This document shows, piece by piece, positions 12,986 through 21,311 of a DNA stretch of 21,538 bases. The notes under the pieces are model-generated. The model made no database searches, was not told where the DNA came from, and saw only the letters and a program-made list of their open reading frames with translations. Every line of letters starts with the position of its first letter. The stretch's first letter is position 1. A program made the translations under genes and the position numbers. The stretch comes from DATHVR01 sp035461175 (GTDB lineage Bacteria > Actinomycetota > Acidimicrobiia > Spongiisociales > ZC4RG35), in contig DATHVR010000079.1 in assembly GCA_035461175.1 (NCBI GenBank), positions 1 through 21,538 on the forward strand, in the 5' to 3' direction.

Positions 12986-12992
12986 TGGCCGC

Positions 12993-13928
12993 ATGTCGCA
13001 ACGTTCCACGCTGAATCGTCCCGCTTCCACTCCAGCCCGGACCGGCGGAATCCTGTTTGCGCTGGCCACCGCCGTCGTCAGCGGAGTCTCGGTGTTCGTC
13101 AACGGGTTCGGCGTCCGGGCCTGGGCCGAGGTGTCGGATCCGGCCACCTACACCACGTTGAAGAACCTGGGCGCCGCTGCCATCCTCATCTCCTTGTTGT
13201 GGTTGACGGCACGCGGTCGCTCCGTGGTGCCCGAAGCTCGGCGTCACTGGCGAGGCCTGCTGGTGGTGGCGGTGGTGGGCGGCAGCATCCCCTTCCTACT
13301 CTTTTTCGAAGGGCTGGCTCAGGTGACCTCCTCTGATGGCGCCTTCATCCACAAGACCCTGGTGATCTGGGTGACGCTGGGAGCAGTGGTGTTCCTGCGC
13401 GAGCGGATCGGTCCCTGGCACATCGTCGCCCTGGCGCTCCTGATCGGGGGACAGGCAGCACTGGGTGGTGGTGTCGCGGGTATCTCGATGGGGAGAGGCG
13501 AGGTCCTGATCCTGATCGCCACCCTGCTCTGGGCCGTCGAGGCCGTGGTTGCCAAGCGACTGCTGGCCGATGTCTCGCCTCTCGCCCTCGCCGGGGCCAG
13601 GATGGGTGGCGGTGCCCTCATCCTGATCGGATACGGCCTCGTGACCGGCGGTCTGGCCTCGATCGGGTCGGTGGGGCTGCAACATTTCGGCTGGATCCTC
13701 CTCACCTCGATCACCCTGGCCGCTTACGTCGGCACGTGGTACGCCGCCCTGTCCCGTGCCCAGGCGGTCGATGTCAGCGCCGTCCTCGTCGGGGGGGCCC
13801 TGATCACGGCCGTGCTGGAGACGGGGGTGCGGGGCCTGGCGGCGCCGCCCGCCCTGGGGGTGATCCTGGTCATGGCCGGAGTGGCCGCAGTGCTGGTGGG
13901 GCGGATGCGAGCCATCAGTCCGAGATGA
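12993..13928 (+). CDS. EamA/DMT-family membrane transporter
   Basis: The 311-aa product has about ten hydrophobic segments arranged as two EamA repeats, the normal length and topology of drug/metabolite transporters. The first repeat ends in LVIWVTLGAVVFLRERIGP, with the family's LRE-R motif before the fifth helix. The second begins at about residue 168, GEVLILIATLLWAVEAVVAKRLL. The substrate cannot be inferred. It is divergent from the hydrogenase operon and its stop overlaps the next gene by 4 bases (ATGA), so the two are probably cotranslated. A hydrogenase-related role, such as metal or metabolite export, is only a guess from position. Confidence 0.88.
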   Translation: MSQRSTLNRPASTPARTGGILFALATAVVSGVSVFVNGFGVRAWAEVSDPATYTTLKNLGAAAILISLLWLTARGRSVVPEARRHWRGLLVVAVVGGSIPFLLFFEGLAQVTSSDGAFIHKTLVIWVTLGAVVFLRERIGPWHIVALALLIGGQAALGGGVAGISMGRGEVLILIATLLWAVEAVVAKRLLADVSPLALAGARMGGGALILIGYGLVTGGLASIGSVGLQHFGWILLTSITLAAYVGTWYAALSRAQAVDVSAVLVGGALITAVLETGVRGLAAPPALGVILVMAGVAAVLVGRMRAISPR

Positions 13929-14680
13929 CGACCGTGTCAGGTCCGGTTCTGTTCGGCAGGTTCGCCTTCCCGCCCAATTCGCTCGGCTATTGCGGTCCCG
14001 ACGACCCGGCCACGATGCTGGCCACCCTGACCGACGAGTCGGCTCCCATGGAGGAGGTCCGTCACGTGGTTCCGGCGTTTCAGGGGGCTTGGCCCTACCT
14101 GGAGTTGATCGGCCACGGAACCGGACACGACCCCCTCACCTACGAGGTGGTGGAGGCCTACTGGCTCGGGAGCCCGTTGCTGGAGCGGATCGATCTGTCC
14201 ACGCTCGGCAGTTCGATGGAAGAGAGGTTTCGGTCCCGGGCCGGATGGAACTGGTCGGAGGTGGTGGAAGGCATCAACCGGGGGGGCCGGCCCAACCACG
14301 CCTTCCACGTGTTCTGTATCTACCCATGGGTGGGGCTGTTGCAGTCGGGAATCGTTGAGCAGCCGCTGGCGGTGCTGGACCGGTGCCGGATCCGGTGGGG
14401 GAGGGTGGAGGGATCGGTCGAGGGTCGTCTGCTGGTCAAGTCACGTCCGCTCATCTGGGAGCGGGCGCGCCTCCGGTTGGGGGAGGAGCAGGTCGAGTCG
14501 GTCCGGCCGCCCGCCGACGGCGAGGTCGTGAGCCCGGGCGACCTGGTGGCGATGCACTGGGACTATGTTTGCCAGCGTGTGACTCCTCGTCAGGTCGCCC
14601 GTCTCCGTCACTACCACGACCTCCATCTCTCGATCGTCAACGGGGCGGGCCGGCGCCTGGCCGTCCGAGTCGAACGCTGA
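13925..14680 (+). CDS. DUF6390-like protein of unknown function
   Basis: A soluble 251-aa product with no signal peptide or membrane segment. I associate its N-terminal GPVLFGRFAFPPNSLGYCGPDD with the DUF6390 family, from memory. Other distinctive stretches are GAWPYLELIGHG, HAFHVFCIYPWVGLLQ, a basic region around VEGRLLVKSRPLIWERARL and MHWDYVCQRVTP near the C-terminus. It is rich in Trp and His, but no metal-binding motif is convincing. The ATG overlaps the stop of the EamA gene. Its place next to a group 3b hydrogenase operon and divergent from it suggests a hydrogenase-associated role. This would have to be tested by genome-wide co-occurrence. Confidence 0.7.
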   Translation: MTTVSGPVLFGRFAFPPNSLGYCGPDDPATMLATLTDESAPMEEVRHVVPAFQGAWPYLELIGHGTGHDPLTYEVVEAYWLGSPLLERIDLSTLGSSMEERFRSRAGWNWSEVVEGINRGGRPNHAFHVFCIYPWVGLLQSGIVEQPLAVLDRCRIRWGRVEGSVEGRLLVKSRPLIWERARLRLGEEQVESVRPPADGEVVSPGDLVAMHWDYVCQRVTPRQVARLRHYHDLHLSIVNGAGRRLAVRVER

Positions 14681-14691
14681 GGTCCAGCCGA

Positions 14692-14718
14692 TTCTGTGGG
14701 CCGGCGGCCTAGCGGCCC
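14692..14718. repeat. Partial copy of the 7475 palindrome between convergent genes
   Basis: TTCTGTGGGCCGG at 14692-14704 is identical to the first 13 bases of the long inverted repeat at 7475. Here it continues into a short hairpin, GGGCCG (14698-14703) with CGGCCC (14713-14718), which runs through the flippase stop codon. Both copies lie between convergent genes, so they may be terminators or members of a small dispersed repeat family. Confidence 0.35.
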
Positions 14719-16199
14719 GGAAGCAGGCCGTCGGGGAGGAAGCCGAGCCAGCGGCGGGCAGCGAGAGTGGCGAGCAGGTAGACGCCACCACCCAGGATCG
14801 GAGCCCACACCAGGAGCCAGACTCCTTCGGGGAGCCCGCCCATTCGGGCCAGGGCGAGGACACCGAGCATCAACCCGGCGGCAATGGCGGGGATGACCAG
14901 CGCTCGAGCGATCGACGACAGTGGTGCCGTCGAGACCCGCGAAGTGATCCACATGGCGAAGATGTCGGGGATGACGGCCGCCACCACCGTAGCCCAGGCT
15001 GCTCCGACGACGCCCCAGGTCGAGGTCATCGGGTAGATCAGGATGGCAAGGAGCGCCAGGTGGGCGGCCTGAATCCGGGTCAGGACCGAGGGTCGTCCCG
15101 CCCCTCTGAGGAGGGGTCCGGTGGTGGCGGCCACCGAGCGGATCAGCCCCCACAAAAGCAGGACGTTGAAGGCGGGCAGCATCGGCAGCCAATCATCACC
15201 CAGGAACGTCTCGATGGCGGCCGGGCCTACGAAGTAGAGGCCGGCTGCCATCGGCCATGCCGCCACCGAGATCAACTGCAGGGTGTTGGAGTAGGCCCGG
15301 GCAAGCCGGGCGGGCTGGTCCTGGACATTGGAATAGGCCGGGAAGGCGACCTGGTTCACCACCGACGTGATCTCGGTCGTGGTGAGTTGGGACATCGTGT
15401 AGGCCATCTGATAGAGGCCCAGCGCCAGCGGGTTGATGATCCGGCCCACCGCGATGTCGTCGATGTTGAGGGTGAAGTAGAGCAGCACCTGCGAGCCCAG
15501 CGTCCAGATCCCGAATCCGAACATGCTGCGGGCGGCGGCGGTGTCGAAGCGGAGCCGGGGGCGATGCGGATGGGTGACATAACTGGCGATGGTCAGGGCG
15601 GCCTTGCCCGCCACCCAGGCCCAGGCCAGGGCCCAGGCGTTTCGCCACATCAAGGCGAGGATCACCCCGACCACCAGTTCGATGACGTGAGGAGTGGCCC
15701 GGTAGAGGAACCGGCGCTGGAACTCCAGGTCCTTGTCGAAGCTGACCACGCCGGTGTTGGTCAGGCCCGAGATGGCGAGGCCCAGGGCGAGTACCCGGGT
15801 CAGGTCCGTGGCCTCTGGGGCTCCGAAGAACTCTCCCACCAGCGGTGCCCCGAGGGCCATCAATGCGGCCACGCCCAGACCCCGGCCTACTTCCACGGTC
15901 CAGGCGGTGTCGAGGTAGGTCCGTTCGAGGCCGCGTTTGTTCTGCACCAGGGCCGAGATGAAGCCGGTCTGGGTGAAACTCGTCACCAGTCCGATTACGA
16001 GCATGGCGATTCCCATGAGACCGAAGTCGTCGGGAGCTAGGAGGTTGGCCAGGACACCAACCCGGACCAGCCGCAGGACCCGGGTCGTCATGTTGAGAAC
16101 GAACGCCCAGGCGCCGGCGTTGATGGCTCGGCTCCCCAGCGACTCGCCCGGTGATATCAACCAGCGAAGACGGCCCAGCAGGCGCTTCGGGCTACTCAT
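14709..16199 (-). CDS. Polysaccharide/lipopolysaccharide flippase (Wzx/WzxC-like)
   Basis: The 496-aa product has about 12-14 hydrophobic segments and the N-terminal pattern of the MOP/polysaccharide synthase superfamily. After a short basic stretch comes RAINAGAWAFVLNMTTRVLR, then VGVLANLLAPDDFGLMGIAM, which is typical of WzxC-type exporters. SFDKDLEFQRRFLYRATPHV around residue 155 is also a family stretch. It would move lipid-linked oligosaccharide units across the cytoplasmic membrane. It is divergent from the sugar-nucleotide operon starting at 16411, which likely makes part of its cargo. The ATG at 16199 precedes the first helix; CCAGG lies just upstream as a weak ribosome site. Confidence 0.88.
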   Translation of the reverse strand: MSSPKRLLGRLRWLISPGESLGSRAINAGAWAFVLNMTTRVLRLVRVGVLANLLAPDDFGLMGIAMLVIGLVTSFTQTGFISALVQNKRGLERTYLDTAWTVEVGRGLGVAALMALGAPLVGEFFGAPEATDLTRVLALGLAISGLTNTGVVSFDKDLEFQRRFLYRATPHVIELVVGVILALMWRNAWALAWAWVAGKAALTIASYVTHPHRPRLRFDTAAARSMFGFGIWTLGSQVLLYFTLNIDDIAVGRIINPLALGLYQMAYTMSQLTTTEITSVVNQVAFPAYSNVQDQPARLARAYSNTLQLISVAAWPMAAGLYFVGPAAIETFLGDDWLPMLPAFNVLLLWGLIRSVAATTGPLLRGAGRPSVLTRIQAAHLALLAILIYPMTSTWGVVGAAWATVVAAVIPDIFAMWITSRVSTAPLSSIARALVIPAIAAGLMLGVLALARMGGLPEGVWLLVWAPILGGGVYLLATLAARRWLGFLPDGLLPGR

Positions 16200-16348
16200 C
16201 CTGGCGGACGGGCATCAGACGACAGGGCGGGTCCCATAGGACGCACCAGGAGATTTCCAGCCCGCTCGATCCGCTCACGGCGAGCATTGAACCACGCTAC
16301 CCGCGTGACTCAAGGCCGGGGGATGATTCGCTGGGACCGGATGACGGC

Positions 16349-16377
16349 TTGAAGGCCTCCCTGACCCCCCATAGACT
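16349..16377 (+). promoter_or_regulatory. Candidate promoter of the CDP-sugar operon
   Basis: TTGAAG (16349-16354) and TAGACT (16372-16377) are 17 bases apart, a good housekeeping-type promoter. This predicts a leader of about 27 bases before the ATG at 16411, with a G-rich stretch (GGGTTGGGG) as a loose ribosome site. The rest of the 16200-16410 gap between divergent genes shows no other clear feature. Confidence 0.55.
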
Positions 16378-16410
16378 GATTGGTGGTCGAAGAGGGTTGG
16401 GGAACAAGCC

Positions 16411-17181
16411 ATGAAAGTAGTGATCCTGGCGGGAGGGGTGGGAAGCCGCCTGGGCGAGGAGACGGAAGTCCGTCCCAAGCCCATGGTCGAAATCGGCGGT
16501 CGTCCGATCCTGTGGCACATCATGCGCCACTACCACCACTACGGATTCAGCAAGTTCGTCATCGCCCTCGGCTACATGGGTGATTACATCAAGCGCTACT
16601 TCCTCGAATACCACAGCATCTCGCACAACATGCGAGTCGACGTCTCCAGCGGGGAACTGGAGTTGCTCGACGAGGACCGGGCCGAGAAATGGATGGTGGA
16701 TTTGGTCGAGACCGGCCCCCGCACCGAAACCGGGGGACGGGTGAAACGTCTGGCTCCCTGGTTGAGCGAGGGGACGTTCATGCTCACCTTCGGCGACGGG
16801 GTTTCGAATGTGAACCTGACCGCCCTTCTCGACTTCCACCGCAGCCACGGCAAGGTCGCCACCGTTACCGCGGTTCATCCTCCACCCCGCTTCGGTCAGA
16901 TGTACCTGGACGGTCCGGAGGTGGCCGAGTTCTCGGAGAAGCCGATGGACACCGGGTGGATAAACGGGGGCTATTTCGTCTTCGAGCCCGCCTTCCTCGA
17001 CTACATCGACGGCGACGAGACCCACCTCTCCAAAGAACCGATGCGGCGCCTGGTCGCCGACGGCGAGTTGATGGCATACCGCCACGAGGGCTTCTGGCAA
17101 TGCATGGACGCCATGCGGGACAAGGTCGTCCTCGAGGAGCTGTGGGACAGCGGCAATCCACCCTGGCGGATCTGGGAGTGA
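16411..17181 (+). CDS. rfbF: Glucose-1-phosphate cytidylyltransferase (RfbF)
   Basis: RfbF joins CTP and glucose-1-phosphate to give CDP-glucose, the entry to CDP-linked dideoxy and branched sugars. The 256-aa product has the normal length. It starts MKVVILAGGVGSRLGEET, the nucleotidyltransferase signature, followed by RPKPMVEIGGRPILWHIM. RfbF-specific stretches are ALGYMGDYIKRYFLEYHS, ETGPRTETGGRVKRL, FMLTFGDGVSNVN (with the metal-binding Asp) and HEGFWQCMDAMRDK. These separate it from RmlA-type thymidylyltransferases. It is the first gene of a five-gene operon for a surface sugar. Confidence 0.95.
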   Translation: MKVVILAGGVGSRLGEETEVRPKPMVEIGGRPILWHIMRHYHHYGFSKFVIALGYMGDYIKRYFLEYHSISHNMRVDVSSGELELLDEDRAEKWMVDLVETGPRTETGGRVKRLAPWLSEGTFMLTFGDGVSNVNLTALLDFHRSHGKVATVTAVHPPPRFGQMYLDGPEVAEFSEKPMDTGWINGGYFVFEPAFLDYIDGDETHLSKEPMRRLVADGELMAYRHEGFWQCMDAMRDKVVLEELWDSGNPPWRIWE

Positions 17182-17215
17182 CAGTGCCTTCCCCACCCGA
17201 CGCACCGGGGCGTTC

Positions 17216-18259
17216 ATGCGCGTCCTGATCACCGGCCACCAGGGATACATCGGTTCGGTGCTGGCGCCGAAGCTGGCTGCGGCCGGCCATGACTGCGTCG
17301 GCCTCGACACCGGCTACTTCGCCGCCTGCAAGGTCGGCGAGATCGAAGAGGTGCCCACGATCAGTAGGGACATGCGCCACCTGGAACCGGCCGATCTGGA
17401 GGGGTTCGACGCCGTCGTCCATCTGGCCGGGCTCAGCAACGACCCGCTCGGCTCGCTGGATCCCGCCTTGACCAATGCCATCAATCTCGAGGCCAGTACT
17501 CGCCTGGCCCAGCTCGCGGTGGGGGCAGGGGTGACACGGTTCGTATTCGCATCCTCCTGCAGCCTCTACGGCGCCTCCGGTGGGGTGGCGGTGGACGAGA
17601 CCGCCCCGCTGGCGCCCCTGACTCCCTATGCCGAGGCCAAGGCCATGTTCGAGAAGGAACTCGGGACCATGGCGACCGATTCATTTGCGCCAGTGATCCT
17701 GCGCAACGCCACCGTGCACGGCTGGTCCCCGCGTCTGCGCGGTGATCTCGTCGTCCACAACCTTCTCGCCTCCGCCCTCAGCACCGCGAGGGTCCTGATC
17801 AAGAGTGACGGGACGCCCTGGCGCCCGCTTGTGCACGTGGCCGATGTGGCCGCGGCCTTTCAGGCCGCGCTCGAGGCGCCCCCCGAGGTGGTGCGGGGAT
17901 CCGTTGTCAACGTGGGCAGCAATGCAGAGAACTATCAGGTGAGCGACATCGCCGCGGTGGTGGCATCGGTGGTCCCCGGCTCCCGAGTCGAATACGCCCC
18001 CGACGGCGAGCCCGACACCCGTAACTACCGGGTCGACTTCTCACTCATCGGCCGGGTGCTCACCGACTGGAAGCCGCGGTGGACTCTCGAAAGCAGCGTT
18101 CGCGACCTGTATGACCGGTTCCTGTTACATGGGATCACACTGGATTTGATCGAGGGACCCACCTGCAGCCGCCTCGGGCGGATCACATCACTGCTCGACT
18201 CCACCGAACTGGACCCGGAGCTGCACTGGGCCGGTTCCCAACCCGGGGTGCAAACTTGA
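17216..18259 (+). CDS. NAD-dependent sugar epimerase/dehydratase (extended SDR)
   Basis: The 347-aa product is an extended short-chain dehydrogenase. The N-terminal VLITGHQGYIGSVLAPKL carries the NAD-binding TGXXGXXG pattern. VVHLAGLSNDP is the conserved central stretch. FASSCSLYGASG supplies the active-site Ser, and TPYAEAKAMFEKEL gives YXXXK. The substrate is probably a CDP-hexose or its keto derivative, judging from rfbF just upstream (34-base gap). It is not the typical CDP-glucose 4,6-dehydratase (RfbG), whose N-terminus differs. It could be a 4-ketoreductase or epimerase, or do the dehydration itself. The stop overlaps the next gene by 4 bases (TTGA). Confidence 0.85.
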   Translation: MRVLITGHQGYIGSVLAPKLAAAGHDCVGLDTGYFAACKVGEIEEVPTISRDMRHLEPADLEGFDAVVHLAGLSNDPLGSLDPALTNAINLEASTRLAQLAVGAGVTRFVFASSCSLYGASGGVAVDETAPLAPLTPYAEAKAMFEKELGTMATDSFAPVILRNATVHGWSPRLRGDLVVHNLLASALSTARVLIKSDGTPWRPLVHVADVAAAFQAALEAPPEVVRGSVVNVGSNAENYQVSDIAAVVASVVPGSRVEYAPDGEPDTRNYRVDFSLIGRVLTDWKPRWTLESSVRDLYDRFLLHGITLDLIEGPTCSRLGRITSLLDSTELDPELHWAGSQPGVQT

Positions 18260-19419
18260 GGTGCCCGAGCTGCGGATCCGGGGATGCCGACGTTTTCCAC
18301 TCGGTCGGGGGGATTCCGGTCGCCTCCAACATCGTGATCCACGACGCCGGCGAAGCTGCCGCCTATGAGCGGGGGCGGCTGGACCTGGCCGTCTGCCCTC
18401 GGTGCGGGTTCATCTTCAACCACCTGTTCGATCCCGGCCTCGTCGACTACAGCCGTCCCTACGAGGAAAGCCAGGCCTTCTCGCCCACCTTCCGGGCGTT
18501 CCAGGACGCCCTGGTCGCCCGGCTGACGGACGAGTACGACCTCGCCGACAAAGCGGTGCTCGAGATCGGGTGTGGCAAGGGGGCTTTCCTCGAGGCGCTG
18601 TGCTCGCATTCGGGAGCTCGGGGCACCGGCATCGATCCGGCCTTCCAGCCCGGGCGGATCGCCGACGCCCCGGTCGAAGGCGTGGATGCGTTCTTCGACG
18701 AGTCCACCACCTCGATGACGGCCGACCTGATCTGTTGCCGCCACACCCTCGAACACATCCGGCCGGTGGGCGATTTCCTGCGACTGGTGCGCATCTCGGC
18801 CGGCCACACCGAAGGCTCGGCGGTCATGTTCGAAGTGCCGGATGTCACCCGGATCCTGGCCGAAGGAGCGTTCTGGGACGTGTTCTACGAGCACTGTTCC
18901 TATTTTGCCCCGGTGTCGCTGTCGTGGCTGTTCCGGGCCAGCGGATTCGAGGTGACTCGCCTCGAGTTGGAGTACGACGATCAGTACCTGGTGATCGACG
19001 GCCGGCCGGGTCGGATCGACGAGCTGGTCGAGGTCGAGGCCGTGGACCGAATCGTTGCTCTTGCCGAGGGATTCGGTCGCCGGGTCAAGGAGGGGATCGA
19101 GGCCTGGCACCGTCAGATCGAGGGCTCGGAGACGGTCGTGTTGTGGGGGGCGGGTTCCAAGGCCGTGGGATTTCTGGCGGCGTTGGACGAGCCGGCGGCG
19201 GTCCGGGCCGTCGTCGACATAAACCCCTACAAGCAGGGCTCCTATCTGCCCGGCTCGGCCCGCGCCGTCATCGCTCCCGCCGCGGTAAAGGCAATCGAGC
19301 CACAACTCGTGATCATCATGAATCCGATCTACCGGGAGGAGATCCGGGGAATGTTGAACGAACTCGGCGTGGATGCCGAGGTCGTTGCCCTCGGCGAGTT
19401 CGACGACACCCTGGTATGA
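18256..19419 (+). CDS. SAM-dependent sugar C-methyltransferase
   Basis: The 387-aa product has the three-part layout of NDP-sugar C-methyltransferases (TylC3/NovU/TcaB9-like). An N-terminal zinc-binding part has CPSCGSGD and CPRCGFIFNH. A central SAM-binding Rossmann domain has VLEIGCGKGAFLEAL, followed by CCRHTLEHI. EHCSYFAPVSLSWLF comes after it and contains the His/Tyr region used in catalysis. A C-terminal domain has VVLWGAGSKAVGFLAAL and VVDINPYKQGSYLPG. It would add a methyl branch, usually at C3, to a 4-keto-6-deoxy sugar nucleotide. The start is TTG at 18256, directly before the zinc motif and overlapping the SDR stop. No later in-frame start would preserve CPSC. Confidence 0.9.
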   Translation: MRCPSCGSGDADVFHSVGGIPVASNIVIHDAGEAAAYERGRLDLAVCPRCGFIFNHLFDPGLVDYSRPYEESQAFSPTFRAFQDALVARLTDEYDLADKAVLEIGCGKGAFLEALCSHSGARGTGIDPAFQPGRIADAPVEGVDAFFDESTTSMTADLICCRHTLEHIRPVGDFLRLVRISAGHTEGSAVMFEVPDVTRILAEGAFWDVFYEHCSYFAPVSLSWLFRASGFEVTRLELEYDDQYLVIDGRPGRIDELVEVEAVDRIVALAEGFGRRVKEGIEAWHRQIEGSETVVLWGAGSKAVGFLAALDEPAAVRAVVDINPYKQGSYLPGSARAVIAPAAVKAIEPQLVIIMNPIYREEIRGMLNELGVDAEVVALGEFDDTLV

Positions 19420-19970
19420 AACTCCTCGCGGGTTCCATTCATGGCGCCTACGTGGCCGATATCGAGCCGATCACCGACGAGCGGGGATTCTTTGCCCGCA
19501 TATGGTCCGAGGACGAGTTCGCCGCGCACGGACTGGCCGCAACGTGGCCGCATTCGAATCTGCAGTTCAGTCCGAACCGGGGCACGATGCGGGGCCTCCA
19601 CTATCAGGCGGCGCCTCACGCCGAGATCAAGCTGGTGAGGTGCACCTCCGGGGCCGTGTTCGATGTGACCGTCGACCTGCGCCCCTCGTCTCCGACTTAC
19701 CTCGAATGGATGGGTATCGAGCTGTCAGCCGACAACCGTCGCCTGGTCTGGATCCCCGAAGGGTGCGCCCACGGCTACCTGACCCTCGACCGAGACTCCG
19801 AGGTCTACTACCTAACCAGCCATGTTTACGTGGCGGAGGCGGCGACAGGGGTGCGCCATGACGATCCGGCCCTCGGCATCGAATGGCCCGCTCCGGTCGA
19901 GGTGATCGCCCGGCGTGATCTGGAGTGGCCCCTCATAGCCGATGGGCCAGGAGCAGGGGGCGGGCAGTGA
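19416..19970 (+). CDS. RmlC-like NDP-4-keto-sugar 3,5-epimerase
   Basis: The 184-aa cupin protein belongs to the dTDP-4-dehydrorhamnose 3,5-epimerase family. It shows ITDERGFFARIWSEDEF, SPNRGTMRGLHYQAAPH with the catalytic His, KLVRCTSGAVFDVTVDLR and WIPEGCAHGYLTLDRDSEV. A Tyr-rich segment follows, then HDDPALGIEWP near the C-terminus. In this operon the substrate is more likely a CDP-linked 4-keto, C-methylated sugar than dTDP-4-keto-rhamnose, because no rmlA/B/D genes are nearby; this is inference. ATG overlaps the methyltransferase stop by 4 bases and the next gene overlaps its stop in the same way. Confidence 0.9.
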   Translation: MKLLAGSIHGAYVADIEPITDERGFFARIWSEDEFAAHGLAATWPHSNLQFSPNRGTMRGLHYQAAPHAEIKLVRCTSGAVFDVTVDLRPSSPTYLEWMGIELSADNRRLVWIPEGCAHGYLTLDRDSEVYYLTSHVYVAEAATGVRHDDPALGIEWPAPVEVIARRDLEWPLIADGPGAGGGQ

Positions 19971-20896
19971 CCAGTCCTCCCAGGGTCAGTGTCGGGCTTC
20001 CGGTGTACAACGGGGAGAACTACCTCGAGTCGGCACTCGAGTCGCTCCTCTCCCAGGATTACGAGGACTTCGAGCTCGTCATCTGCGACAACGCCTCCAC
20101 GGACCGCACACCCACAATCCTGGAGGCCTGGGCCCGGAAGGACGAGCGCATCGTCCGTCACCACAACCCCACCAACCTGGGTGGCGCCGCCAACTTCAAC
20201 CGCGTCCTCGGCTTGGCTCGGGGCGAGTATTTCCGCTGGGCCGGACATGACGATCTCGTCGCACCGGGCATGCTGGGGGCGTGCGTGAATCGTCTCGACG
20301 AGGAAGGCCCGGGTTGTGTCCTCGCCTATCCGCAGACCGTGCTGATCGACGAGGACGGCGAAGTGATGGAAGTCTTCGACAACGGCCTCCACCTGCCCCA
20401 GGACGACCCACTGCTGCGACTACGCCAGACCCTGCGCAACCTCAAGCTGGCGAACGTGATCTTCGGTCTCATGCGCACCGATGCGATCAAGGAGGTGGGC
20501 GGGATACCCCGGTATCACTCCGGGGACATGGTCATGATCGTGGGGATGGCACTGAGGGGACGTTTCAGTGAGATCGCCGCGCCGCTCTTCAAGCGGCGGA
20601 TGCACAAGGGGATGTCATGGCAGGCGAGTCGCTCGCCGGAGGGATTCACCACCTGGTTCGACCCCTCCCGCCACCCGTGGGTGGTGTTTCCGGTCTGGCG
20701 GGTGTGGCGTGAGCTCCTGGCCGAGCTGAACCGGGCGCCTCTCACCACCGGTCAGAAGGCCCGGGGAGCGAAGATCATCGCCACCGAGTGGCCGAGGCGG
20801 CAAGGCGACCTGCTCAAGCGTGAATTGGCGCGAGTCCCGGGCGTGATCGTGGGTCGGGCGCGATCCGAACTCGCACGACGCGGTAACGCCGACTGA
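19967..20896 (+). CDS. Family 2 glycosyltransferase
   Basis: The 309-aa product has the GT-A fold signature: VSVGLPVYNGENYLESALES at the N-terminus, LVICDNASTDRTP, and FRWAGHDDLVAPGML, in which the DD pair would bind the nucleotide-sugar metal. There are no membrane segments; it is a cytoplasmic enzyme probably working at the membrane on a lipid-linked acceptor. The GTG start at 19967 overlaps the epimerase stop by 4 bases (GTGA) and has AGGAG about 13 bases upstream. As the last gene of the operon it may transfer the sugar made by the four preceding enzymes. Confidence 0.9.
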   Translation: MTSPPRVSVGLPVYNGENYLESALESLLSQDYEDFELVICDNASTDRTPTILEAWARKDERIVRHHNPTNLGGAANFNRVLGLARGEYFRWAGHDDLVAPGMLGACVNRLDEEGPGCVLAYPQTVLIDEDGEVMEVFDNGLHLPQDDPLLRLRQTLRNLKLANVIFGLMRTDAIKEVGGIPRYHSGDMVMIVGMALRGRFSEIAAPLFKRRMHKGMSWQASRSPEGFTTWFDPSRHPWVVFPVWRVWRELLAELNRAPLTTGQKARGAKIIATEWPRRQGDLLKRELARVPGVIVGRARSELARRGNAD

Positions 20897-20910
20897 CTGA
20901 CAGGCGAGAT

Positions 20911-21279
20911 TCAGGTCTGGCGCTGGTGGTCCCGGATTCCGGTCCAGACGTCCAGGCGGATCTCCCGAAAGCGATCGGGATCGCGGGTCGCCAATCCCGG
21001 GTCGGGGCGGAGCCCGGCGTCTTCGAGAGCGGCCTGCTGGCGGGTGGCCAGGTCCAGGAGCCTGACGATCATCGCCTGCCCCTGGTAGGCGGCGTGGGTC
21101 ATGACCCGCATTGCCCGGTCGAGAGGCATCGAGTGGAGGTCGTCGAGTGAGTGGCGGACCAGATGGAGTAATTCGACCTCGTCGCCGGCCACCATGTGCG
21201 AGCCGACCAGATGCTCGATCAGTTGGCGGCCGGTGTGCCGCTCCGGATCATTCTGAAGATCGATGCTGAGGCTGGCCAT
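20911..21279 (-). CDS. Unrecognised 122-aa soluble protein
   Basis: I do not recognise a family. The product has no signal peptide or membrane segment and appears mostly helical. It contains a His/Leu-rich helix, DEVELLHLVRHSLDDLHSMPLD, followed by AMRVMTHAAYQGQAMIVRLL and an Arg/Asp-rich tail, RDPDRFREIRLDVWTGIRDHQ. Histidines in GRQLIEHLVGSHM are suggestive but no metal motif is clear. ATG at 21279 is preceded 6 bases upstream by a -10-like TAGTCT. It converges on the glycosyltransferase gene with a 14-base gap. The codon pattern agrees with the neighbours, supporting a real gene. Confidence 0.65.
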   Translation of the reverse strand: MASLSIDLQNDPERHTGRQLIEHLVGSHMVAGDEVELLHLVRHSLDDLHSMPLDRAMRVMTHAAYQGQAMIVRLLDLATRQQAALEDAGLRPDPGLATRDPDRFREIRLDVWTGIRDHQRQT

Positions 21280-21285
21280 GGGGGC

Positions 21286-21291
21286 AGACTA
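21286..21291 (-). promoter_or_regulatory. Candidate -10 element of a leaderless promoter for the 122-aa protein gene
   Basis: On the - strand TAGTCT (TANNNT) ends 6 bases before the ATG at 21279, with only GCCCCC between, so no Shine-Dalgarno is possible there. No clear -35 is seen. Confidence 0.35.
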
Positions 21292-21311
21292 CCCGGCAAT
21301 ATCGTCCCATA

